Shown: positions 1-5,896 of the stretch, piece after piece
Numbering within the stretch: position 1 is the first letter of the stretch
Layout of the letters: every line of letters begins with the position of its first letter
NCBI GenBank assembly: GCA_007124575.1
Contig: SLEW01000008.1
Location: forward strand, 1-10,303
Direction: 5' to 3'
Length of the DNA: 10,303 nt
Source: Bacteroidales bacterium
GTDB lineage: Bacteria > Bacteroidota > Bacteroidia > Bacteroidales > UBA7960
Notes under the pieces: model-generated
Database searches by the model: none
Told to the model about the DNA's origin: nothing
The model's input: the letters and a program-made list of their open reading frames with translations, nothing else
Translations under genes and position numbers: made by a program

Positions 1-938
1 TGTCCACCCCGGTGCTGCGTTTCAACTATACATCGCTGACCACCCCCATGACGAGCTATGACTATCACATGGAAACCCGCGAGCAAACGCTTGTCAAACA
101 GCAGGAGGTGTTGGGTGACTTCGATCCGGATGACTATGAAACACGCCGATATTATGCTGAAGTCAGAGATGGTACCGAGGTTCCCGTAACCGTGGTCTAC
201 CGTGGCGGGGTAACTCTCGACGGCTCCAATCCGCTGTTACTCTATGCATATGGATCGTATGGCTCCAGTGCTGATCCACGTTTCAACCGCAATGCCATCA
301 GCCTGCTCGACAGGGGCTTTGTGTATGCCATCGCCCACGTGCGTGGTGGCCAGGAGATGGGAAGGCACTGGTATGAAGAGGGCAAGCTTCTGGAAAAAAA
401 GAATACCTTCAACGACTTTATTGACTGCGCCGAATTCCTTGTAGAAAAGGGATATACTGCGCCAGAACAGCTCTTTGCTTCGGGAGGCAGTGCCGGTGGC
501 CTGCTGATGGGCGTGGTGGTCAATGAGAGGCCTGAGCTCTTTGAAGGAGTGATCGCCGGTGTTCCCTTTGTAGATGTGGTCACGACCATGCTCGATGAGA
601 CAATCCCCCTCACCACCTCTGAATATGATGAGTGGGGCAACCCCAATGACCCGGTATATTATGAATACATGCTTTCTTATTCTCCATATGATAACGTGCG
701 GGAACAAGCCTATCCGAATATGCTGGTGACCTCAGGCCTGCATGATTCACAAGTGCAGTTCTGGGAGCCTACCAAATGGGTGGCAAAACTGCGCGACCAT
801 CATACAGGGGACGAGAAAATTTTGCTTCATACAAACATGGAGGCTGGCCATGGAGGTGCCTCGGGGCGGTTCCAGCGTCTCAGGCAGCAAGCTTTGCAGT
901 ATGCCTTTCTAATCGACCTTGCTGAAGTCCATCAATAA
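1..938 (+). CDS. ptrB: Oligopeptidase B, C-terminal catalytic domain (5'-truncated by window edge)
   Basis: This is a serine peptidase of family S9A (prolyl oligopeptidase family) that cleaves short peptides after Arg or Lys. The frame is open from base 3, so only about the last 311 residues are visible. They form the alpha/beta-hydrolase domain; the beta-propeller of the roughly 690-residue family protein lies off the left edge. Counting from the GTG at 12, the nucleophile is Ser160 in GGSAGG, the acid is Asp245 in GLHDSQVQ and the base is His280 in GHGG. Block after block resembles E. coli PtrB as I remember it, including LLDRGFVYAI, HVRGG, KKNTFND, VPFVDVVTTMLDE and PLTT. The S1 acidic pair 44 and 46 residues after the Ser (Glu576/Glu578 in enteric enzymes) is Glu204/Asp206 here, so the preference for basic residues should hold. 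The next gene starts 29 bases downstream and may be cotranscribed. Cellular location cannot be judged without the N-terminus. Confidence 0.95.
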   Translation, partial: STPVLRFNYTSLTTPMTSYDYHMETREQTLVKQQEVLGDFDPDDYETRRYYAEVRDGTEVPVTVVYRGGVTLDGSNPLLLYAYGSYGSSADPRFNRNAISLLDRGFVYAIAHVRGGQEMGRHWYEEGKLLEKKNTFNDFIDCAEFLVEKGYTAPEQLFASGGSAGGLLMGVVVNERPELFEGVIAGVPFVDVVTTMLDETIPLTTSEYDEWGNPNDPVYYEYMLSYSPYDNVREQAYPNMLVTSGLHDSQVQFWEPTKWVAKLRDHHTGDEKILLHTNMEAGHGGASGRFQRLRQQALQYAFLIDLAEVHQ

Positions 939-967
939 ATGCTGTTTACCAATCAAAACATTCCGCT

Positions 968-1459
968 ATGAAAAAATTTGCATTTGTTCTGTTCGCCGGC
1001 ATGATGGCAGTCATTGTCATCTCATCATGCCAGCAGGATACTGAGAAAACCTATGACACCCGCTGGGCAGGTGAAACCATGGAAGAGATCCTCAACAATA
1101 TTGAAGATCAATTTGGCGGGTTTTCACAGGCCATGAAAGAGGTAAGCTATCGCTACAATGACCTCTACTGGGCGGGAATGGATGAAAACTGGGGGTATGC
1201 CGAATATCAGCTGGACAAGCTAACGGATGCCATCCTTAAGGGTTTCGTTCGCCGGCCAGATCGGGAAGCTTCTGCAGCACAGTTTGTCAATACCAACATT
1301 CCCAGGCTGATGGAGACCATTGAAAATGGAGATAAGGATGCTTTTGTGGAAAGTTTTGACCGTTATGCCGCCAGCTGCAACACCTGCCACGAAATGGAAG
1401 ATGTCGCCTTCATCCAGGTGATCATCCCGGAAGAAAGAACCACAGTGGTAAGATTCTGA
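968..1459 (+). CDS. Small c-type cytochrome-like lipoprotein (one CxxCH haem motif)
   Basis: A 163-residue protein that I do not recognise as a named gene. Residues 1-20 form a lipoprotein signal peptide (MKK, hydrophobic core, ISS) followed by Cys21 in a good lipobox, so the mature protein should be lipid-anchored at the envelope. Residues 30-135 look helical and are rich in Trp, Tyr and acidic residues. A single covalent haem-attachment motif, CNTCH (Cys137, Cys140, His141), lies near the C-terminus. A CxxCH in the last helix is the arrangement of cytochrome c'/c556-type four-helix bundles. The short tail FIQVIIP with an aromatic end resembles small haem proteins I recall from environmental bacteria, but that is from memory. 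The role is probably electron transfer or small-ligand binding; the partner is unknown. The start ATG follows the oligopeptidase stop by 29 bases with no clear Shine-Dalgarno sequence, which is common in this phylum. Confidence 0.8.
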   Translation: MKKFAFVLFAGMMAVIVISSCQQDTEKTYDTRWAGETMEEILNNIEDQFGGFSQAMKEVSYRYNDLYWAGMDENWGYAEYQLDKLTDAILKGFVRRPDREASAAQFVNTNIPRLMETIENGDKDAFVESFDRYAASCNTCHEMEDVAFIQVIIPEERTTVVRF

Positions 1460-1521
1460 TCTTACCTGGGGCCTGATCCATTAGCAACAGGGGTAGGGGA
1501 GCCACCCATAATTTAAAAAAT

Positions 1522-2055
1522 GTGTCAAAAGTTTTGAAAATTGCCGTTACAGGGCCTGAATCAACAGGGAAAAGCTGGCTCAGTAAGCACCTGGCCGCCC
1601 ATTATCAAACCCTTTGGGCACCGGAATATGCCAGAGAATATGTGGAGAACCTGGATCGGCCATACCGGAAAGATGACATCCTCACCATATCAAAAGAGCA
1701 ACTAGCCCGTGAAGATGAGGCTGCTGAAAAGGCCAATACATATCTCTTTTGTGATACTGAACTGATTGTGTCCAAAATTTGGGAGGTGTATAAGTATAAT
1801 TCCTGTCACCCCTGGCTTGAAAAGCAGATCAGGAAAAACCGTTATGCTCTTTATCTGTTATGCGATATTGACTTGCCATGGGTATATGACCCCTTGCGCG
1901 AGTATCCGCACAAACGCCGGTTCTTTTTTGACTGGTTTAAACGTGAGCTCGAATATTACGGTTTTCCATACCGGATTATCAGTGGCGGTTATGACCAACG
2001 GCTCGGAAATGCCATTGAGATTATCGATCAGTATTTTGCGAACAATAAAGCATAG
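1522..2055 (+). CDS. NadR-like P-loop kinase (probable ribosylnicotinamide kinase)
   Basis: A 177-residue stand-alone AAA/P-loop kinase resembling the C-terminal kinase domain of NadR, which phosphorylates nicotinamide riboside to NMN in NAD salvage. Visible motifs are the Walker A GPESTGKS (residues 11-18), the EYARE motif (35-39), the Walker B-like CDTE with Asp78, and the segment DIDLPWVYDPLR (115-126), matching the WVDDGLR region of E. coli NadR. The DNA-binding and adenylyltransferase domains of full NadR are absent, so the protein is probably only a kinase, and the exact substrate is inferred. The start is GTG: no in-frame ATG lies between the upstream in-frame stop (1474-1476) and the Walker A motif. 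An overlapping out-of-frame ATG at 1520 gives only five codons. In this phylum such kinases often sit beside the transporter PnuC, but no pnuC is visible here. Confidence 0.85.
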   Translation: MSKVLKIAVTGPESTGKSWLSKHLAAHYQTLWAPEYAREYVENLDRPYRKDDILTISKEQLAREDEAAEKANTYLFCDTELIVSKIWEVYKYNSCHPWLEKQIRKNRYALYLLCDIDLPWVYDPLREYPHKRRFFFDWFKRELEYYGFPYRIISGGYDQRLGNAIEIIDQYFANNKA

Positions 2056-2137
2056 CGCCTTAAGGAAAGAATCCCGGACTTGATTGACTCATAAACTTAA
2101 TGAAACGTTGTGCAATACTTGGTGAAAGACCCCGAAG

Positions 2138-2145
2138 TAGCTTTG
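2138..2145 (+). promoter_or_regulatory. Candidate Bacteroidota -7 element ahead of the EamA transporter gene
   Basis: TAGCTTTG matches the phylum-specific -7 consensus TAnnTTTG exactly and lies 35 bases before the EamA start codon, in the 125-base gap after the kinase gene. The upstream -33 element is weak: the nearest TTG, at 2119-2121, leaves a 16-base spacer instead of the usual 19-21. If the promoter is real, transcription would begin near 2150, giving a leader of about 30 bases and separating the transporter from the kinase. Confidence 0.45.
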
Positions 2146-2180
2146 GAATCAAGCCATATAAACAATTAAACCTCGTGTAA

Positions 2181-3062
2181 ATGCCTGTTGCCCCTATGCT
2201 GCAAAGACATTTACAGTTGCACACGGTAGTTGTGTTGCTGGGTTTTACTGCCATCCTGGGGGCGCTGATCACCTTGTCGGCTATCGACCTGGTATGGTAC
2301 AGGATGCTGATGGCCTTCGCCGGCCTGTGGGGTTTTTTTCTGGTGAGAAAGATCCCCTTTCGTTTGCCACTAAAAAGGATCTTCCCGCTGTTTGGGATTG
2401 GTGTCGTGGTGGCGTTGCACTGGATCACCTTTTTTCATGCTATAAATGTTTCCAATGTATCCGTTACACTAGGTGTATTTGCCTCTACAACCCTTTTTAC
2501 AAGTTTCCTGGAACCCCTCACCCAAAAACGAAAGATATTCTGGCTGGAAGTGTTCATCGGTATGGTGATCCTCGGGGGTATTTACCTCATCTTCCAGTAT
2601 GAATTCCAATACCTGGAGGGTATCCTCTTTGCGCTGCTGTCAGCTTTTCTGAACGGCCTTTTCGTGGTGCTGAACCGAAACATCAGTTTACGCCATCACC
2701 CTTCCGTGATCAGCTTCTATGAGATGATAGGCGGGTTCTTGTTTATAAGCCTGTTTCTTGGTATTACCGGTGGCTTTAGCACAAGCTTTTTTCAAATCTC
2801 TGCAGCAGACCTGTTATATCTCCTTATCCTGGGATTTGTCTGTACCGCATATGCTTTCACCGCCATTGTAGACGTGATGAAGGTATTGTCGGCATACACC
2901 GTAGTTTTGGCCGTGAACCTCGAGCCGGTTTACGGCATTATCATGGCCCACTTTTTCTTTCCCGAAGCAGAACGTATGTCTGCCGGGTTTTATCTCGGCA
3001 CCCTCATCATCCTGATCTCGGTCTTCAGTTATCCTTTCCTGAAAAGGAAATACAAGGGATGA
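2181..3062 (+). CDS. EamA/DMT-family membrane transporter (substrate unknown)
   Basis: A 293-residue integral inner membrane protein of the drug/metabolite transporter superfamily. About ten hydrophobic segments can be picked out, roughly at residues 13-30, 37-55, 68-86, 95-112, 120-138, 146-164, 176-196, 209-230, 238-258 and 268-287. This is the duplicated five-plus-five helix EamA architecture and the usual family length. The two halves each carry a matching LEP motif, LEPL with Glu111 and NLEPVYGI with Glu248, at the equivalent helix, supporting the internal duplication. The C-terminus is basic (KRKYKG) and probably cytoplasmic. Family members export or import amino acids, nucleotides, cofactors and other metabolites, and sequence alone does not tell which. 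The start could be the ATG at 2181 (directly after an in-frame TAA) or the one at 2196. The kinase upstream makes a cofactor-precursor substrate conceivable but unproven. Confidence 0.9.
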   Translation: MPVAPMLQRHLQLHTVVVLLGFTAILGALITLSAIDLVWYRMLMAFAGLWGFFLVRKIPFRLPLKRIFPLFGIGVVVALHWITFFHAINVSNVSVTLGVFASTTLFTSFLEPLTQKRKIFWLEVFIGMVILGGIYLIFQYEFQYLEGILFALLSAFLNGLFVVLNRNISLRHHPSVISFYEMIGGFLFISLFLGITGGFSTSFFQISAADLLYLLILGFVCTAYAFTAIVDVMKVLSAYTVVLAVNLEPVYGIIMAHFFFPEAERMSAGFYLGTLIILISVFSYPFLKRKYKG

Positions 3063-3174
3063 TATGTGTCCATGCGCAGGCATTGTGAAGTACCGGGCCG
3101 GCCAAGAAGTTACTGCTTCAAAAGAATTATTCGTTATATGTTTTGCGGGCAAACAATTGGTGATGCAGGTTTGT

Positions 3175-3200
3175 TATATATAGGCTAACGCTTATGTATA
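3175..3200 (+). repeat. AT-rich hairpin upstream of the glutathione peroxidase gene
   Basis: Bases 3175-3185 and 3190-3200 form an 11-pair stem (nine Watson-Crick pairs plus two G-U pairs in plus-strand RNA) around the 4-base loop TAAC. It lies 25 bases before the glutathione peroxidase ATG. A loose -7-like TATATTTC at 3199-3206 overlaps its right edge. It could be the end of the EamA transcript, a leader hairpin or an operator for the peroxidase gene. The stem is mostly A/T, so it is a weak intrinsic terminator at best. Confidence 0.4.
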
Positions 3201-3224
3201 TATTTCATTAAATTTTGTTTGCTT

Positions 3225-3788
3225 ATGAAAACACAAACAGCCGTCATGATATTCGGCATTGTGCTTATCACAATAACCATTGCTGCTTCAGGTAATTCGC
3301 TTGCGAAAGGTTCCCTGCATGATTTTGTGGTGGAAGACATTTATGGCGACGAGTTTGACCTGGCTCAATTCGAGGGCAGCAAGGTTATGGTTGTAAACAC
3401 GGCATCTGAATGCGGACTCACTCCACAGTATGAGAAACTGGAGGCGCTGTATCGCGAATACAGTGATCGGGGTTTTGTGGTGATAGGCTTTCCTGCCAAT
3501 AACTTCATGAACCAGGAGCCGGGCACCAATGAGGAAATTGCTGCTTTTTGCCAGGAGAATTACGGGGTTAGTTTTCCGATGATGTCTAAAATTTCAGTAA
3601 AAGGGTCGGATATGGCCCCGGTTTATGCGTGGCTTACCCAAAAGGAACTAAATGGCGTGAAGGATTCTGAGATTCAGTGGAACTTCCAGAAATATCTTAT
3701 TGACGAAAAGGGTCAGTTGGTAGATGTGTTATCCCCCCGCGAAAGCCCGCTATCAGAAACAGTTGTAAGCTGGATCATGGCAAACTGA
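3225..3788 (+). CDS. Exported glutathione peroxidase-family thiol peroxidase
   Basis: A 187-residue protein of the glutathione peroxidase (GPx) family, which reduces hydrogen peroxide and organic hydroperoxides. The catalytic tetrad is visible: Cys63 in NTASECG (Cys where animal enzymes use selenocysteine), Gln97 in NQEPG, and Trp152-Asn153 in WNF. A second Cys, Cys109 in AFCQENYG, sits where the resolving cysteine of thioredoxin-dependent GPx enzymes lies, so thioredoxin-like proteins are the likelier reductant. The usual FPCNQF motif reads FPANNF, losing the non-resolving Cys. Residues 1-27 are a Sec signal peptide with probable cleavage after Ser-Leu-Ala27, placing the enzyme in the periplasm, whereas many bacterial homologues are cytoplasmic. 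The start is the ATG at 3225; the TTG at 3219 only adds two residues. The gene ends 38 bases from the convergent gyrB stop. Regulation is unclear apart from the upstream hairpin. Confidence 0.92.
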   Translation: MKTQTAVMIFGIVLITITIAASGNSLAKGSLHDFVVEDIYGDEFDLAQFEGSKVMVVNTASECGLTPQYEKLEALYREYSDRGFVVIGFPANNFMNQEPGTNEEIAAFCQENYGVSFPMMSKISVKGSDMAPVYAWLTQKELNGVKDSEIQWNFQKYLIDEKGQLVDVLSPRESPLSETVVSWIMAN

Positions 3789-3826
3789 AAACCTCAAACC
3801 CTTTCCAGGCCTTTCTGCTCCGGGTT

Positions 3827-5794
3827 TTACGCATCAATATTCGCGTATTTGGCATTCTTTTCGATAAACGCTCTTCGTGGCGGCACTTCGTCGCCCATGA
3901 GCATGGCGAAGGTACGGTTAGCTTCTGCGGCATTTTCGATATCTACCTGGCGCAGCTTTCTAAACTCCGGGTTCATGGTGGTTTCCCATAGCTGTTCGGC
4001 GTTCATCTCACCGAGACCTTTGTAGCGTTGAATACCGATACCGGATTCCTTACCGTTTTTCGACAGTTCCGCGGTGATCGCTTTCCTTTCTTCTTCATTC
4101 CAGGCGTAGCGTTCTTCTTTCCCTTTTTTGAGAAGGTAGAAGGGCGGGGTTGCGATATAGATGTAGCCCAGCTCGATCATTTCGCGCATGTACCTGAAGA
4201 AGAAGGTAAGGATAAGTGTGGCGATATGACTTCCGTCCACATCGGCGTCAGTCATGATGATTACCTTATGGTATCTCAGCTTCTCAACGTTCAGGGCTTT
4301 GCTGTCGGCATCGGTGCCAATGGACAGCCCCAGCGCTGTGAACATGGTTTTTATCTCCTCGTTATCGAAGATTTTGTGTGGCATGGCTTTTTCCACATTC
4401 AGGATCTTGCCCCGCAGGGGCAGGATGGCCTGAAAAAGTCTGTCGCGGCCCTGTTTAGCCGTTCCGCCGGCGGAGTCACCCTCTACGAGGAAGATCTCGC
4501 ATTTGGCGGGATCATTTTCCGAGCAGTCTGACAGTTTTCCGGGGAGGCCGGTACTGCTGAGGACGCTTTTTCTTTGCACCAGCTCACGGGCCTTGCGGGC
4601 AGCGTGACGAGCGGTGGCGGCGAGAATGACTTTGTTGACAATCGTTTTGGCGTCGCGCGGGTTTTCTTCCAGGTAATGGGCCAGCATCTCGCTCACAGCC
4701 TGATCTACGGCACCGCTAACTTCCGAGTTGCCCAACTTCGTTTTTGTTTGTCCTTCAAATTGAGGCTCAGCTACTTTTACTGAAATAACCGCTGTAAGCC
4801 CTTCCCTGAAGTCATCACCATTGATTTCAAACTTGAGCTTTGAAAGCATACCCGTTCTCTCGGCGTAGCTTTTCAGCGTACGGGTGAGGGCCCTGCGGAA
4901 ACCCGCCAGGTGTGTACCTCCTTCAATGGTGTTGATATTGTTTACATATGCAAGCACGTTTTCGGTAAAAGAGGAGTTGTATTGCATGGCCACCTCTACG
5001 GGGATGCCTGTTTTTTCCGATTGCATGCATATGGGCTCGTTGATCAGGTTTTCCCGGGTGTCATCGAGGTATTGTACAAATTCGGAAAGCCCTGCATCAG
5101 AGTAGTATACATCTTTGACCGGCTGTCCGCTGTCGTCGCGCTGGCGCATATCTGTAAGCGTCAGTTCGACGCCTTTGTTTAAGAATGACAGCTCGCGCAG
5201 GCGGTTGGTCAATATTTCATAGTTGAAATTCGTGGTCTGGAAAATGCTTTTGTCAGGAACGAAGGTAATTTTGGTGCCCCTGAGGGATGTTTCGCCTGTA
5301 TGTTTTACGGCGTATTGCGGAATACCGGTTTCGTACTCCTGCATGTAAACGCTGTTATCACGATGTACTTCCACGCTCATGTGTTCCGAGAGGGCGTTTA
5401 CGCATGACACGCCAACACCGTGCAAACCACCGGAAACCTTGTAGGTGTCCTTGTTGAACTTTCCTCCGGCGTGCAGTACGGTCATCACCACCTCCAGTGC
5501 GCTTTTGCCTTCTTTCTCATGGATGTCAACAGGAATGCCCCTGCCATTGTCTATCACGGTGACTGAGCCATCTTCATTGATGATCACATCAATCTGATCA
5601 CAGTAACCACCCATGGCCTCATCTATGGAATTGTCGAGTACCTCATAGACCAGATGGTGCAAGCCTCTGCTGCTCACATCTCCAATGTACATGGCAGGTC
5701 TTTTCCTGACGGCTTCAAGGCCTTCCAGGACCTGGATACTCGCAGCATCATAGTTTAACTTCTCAAGCTCTTCGGGCTTCATTGGTGCCTTCAT
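3827..5794 (-). CDS. gyrB: DNA gyrase subunit B
   Basis: The ATPase subunit of DNA gyrase, which with GyrA introduces negative supercoils. With the chosen start it has 655 residues, normal for Bacteroidota. Domains in order: a GHKL ATPase with general base Glu51 and Asn55 in YEVLDNSIDEA, Asp82 in IDNGRGIP and the glycine-rich lid GGLHGVGVS (122-130); a transducer domain with the QTKTKLGN loop (349-356, Lys351); a TOPRIM domain with EGDSAGG (Glu438), PLRGKILN, and Asp516/Asp518 in MTDADVDGSH; and a C-terminal part with QRYKGLGEMN (589-598). The roughly 170-residue TOPRIM insertion of E. coli GyrB is absent. The QTKTKLGN context, length and conservation favour GyrB over ParE. The ATG at 5794 is preferred because AAGGA lies six bases before it and the phylum-type promoter lies just upstream; a more distal ATG at 5851 would be inside the promoter. 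An ATG at 5782 is the other possibility. gyrA is not in the window. Confidence 0.97.
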   Translation of the reverse strand: MKAPMKPEELEKLNYDAASIQVLEGLEAVRKRPAMYIGDVSSRGLHHLVYEVLDNSIDEAMGGYCDQIDVIINEDGSVTVIDNGRGIPVDIHEKEGKSALEVVMTVLHAGGKFNKDTYKVSGGLHGVGVSCVNALSEHMSVEVHRDNSVYMQEYETGIPQYAVKHTGETSLRGTKITFVPDKSIFQTTNFNYEILTNRLRELSFLNKGVELTLTDMRQRDDSGQPVKDVYYSDAGLSEFVQYLDDTRENLINEPICMQSEKTGIPVEVAMQYNSSFTENVLAYVNNINTIEGGTHLAGFRRALTRTLKSYAERTGMLSKLKFEINGDDFREGLTAVISVKVAEPQFEGQTKTKLGNSEVSGAVDQAVSEMLAHYLEENPRDAKTIVNKVILAATARHAARKARELVQRKSVLSSTGLPGKLSDCSENDPAKCEIFLVEGDSAGGTAKQGRDRLFQAILPLRGKILNVEKAMPHKIFDNEEIKTMFTALGLSIGTDADSKALNVEKLRYHKVIIMTDADVDGSHIATLILTFFFRYMREMIELGYIYIATPPFYLLKKGKEERYAWNEEERKAITAELSKNGKESGIGIQRYKGLGEMNAEQLWETTMNPEFRKLRQVDIENAAEANRTFAMLMGDEVPPRRAFIEKNAKYANIDA

Positions 5795-5800
5795 AATGTT

Positions 5801-5805
5801 TCCTT
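5801..5805 (-). promoter_or_regulatory. Ribosome binding site of gyrB
   Basis: Read on the minus strand, AAGGA lies six bases before the ATG at 5794-5792. Clear Shine-Dalgarno sequences are not general in this window, so this one helps to fix the gyrB start over the ATGs at 5851 and 5782. Confidence 0.6.
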
Positions 5806-5817
5806 TTGAATAACAGG

Positions 5818-5852
5818 CAAAGATACACTTTTCCGCCGACTTTTCATACAAA
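5818..5852 (-). promoter_or_regulatory. gyrB promoter, Bacteroidota type
   Basis: On the minus strand TATCTTTG (5825-5818) matches the -7 consensus TAnnTTTG exactly. A TTTG -33 element (5852-5849) lies 23 bases upstream, slightly longer than the usual 19-21. Transcription would begin near 5812, giving a leader of under 20 bases containing the Shine-Dalgarno sequence. The promoter sits in the 102-base gap after the barrel gene, so gyrB can be expressed independently of the TPR-barrel pair, although read-through is possible because I see no strong terminator there. Confidence 0.7.
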
Positions 5853-5896
5853 AAAAGAGGGAAAAATAAAGGTCTAATAAAATGAAAATCAGTATT

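Noticed and set aside
2079..2153. Inverted repeat CTTGATT (2079-2085) / AATCAAG (2147-2153) in the gap before the EamA gene.
   Set aside because: Seven bases separated by about 60 is within chance for this much sequence, and nothing extends the pairing.
3096..3103. GGCCGGCC palindrome after the EamA gene.
   Set aside because: A single 8-base palindrome without flanking symmetry or repeats; no sign of an attachment site or operator.
3796..3827. Possible bidirectional terminator between the convergent peroxidase and gyrB genes (AAACCC at 3796-3801 with GGGTTT at 3822-3827).
   Set aside because: Only six pairs around a 20-base loop, with no clean T-tract on either side. Suggestive by position but not supportable as a terminator.
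4028..5182. Plus-strand open frames across gyrB.
   Set aside because: They are antisense to a fully conserved gyrB frame and show no recognisable protein sequence or start signals.
5795..5851. Longer gyrB start at the ATG at 5851.
   Set aside because: The extension overlaps the exact -7 element, has no recognisable GyrB sequence, and a good Shine-Dalgarno sequence favours 5794.
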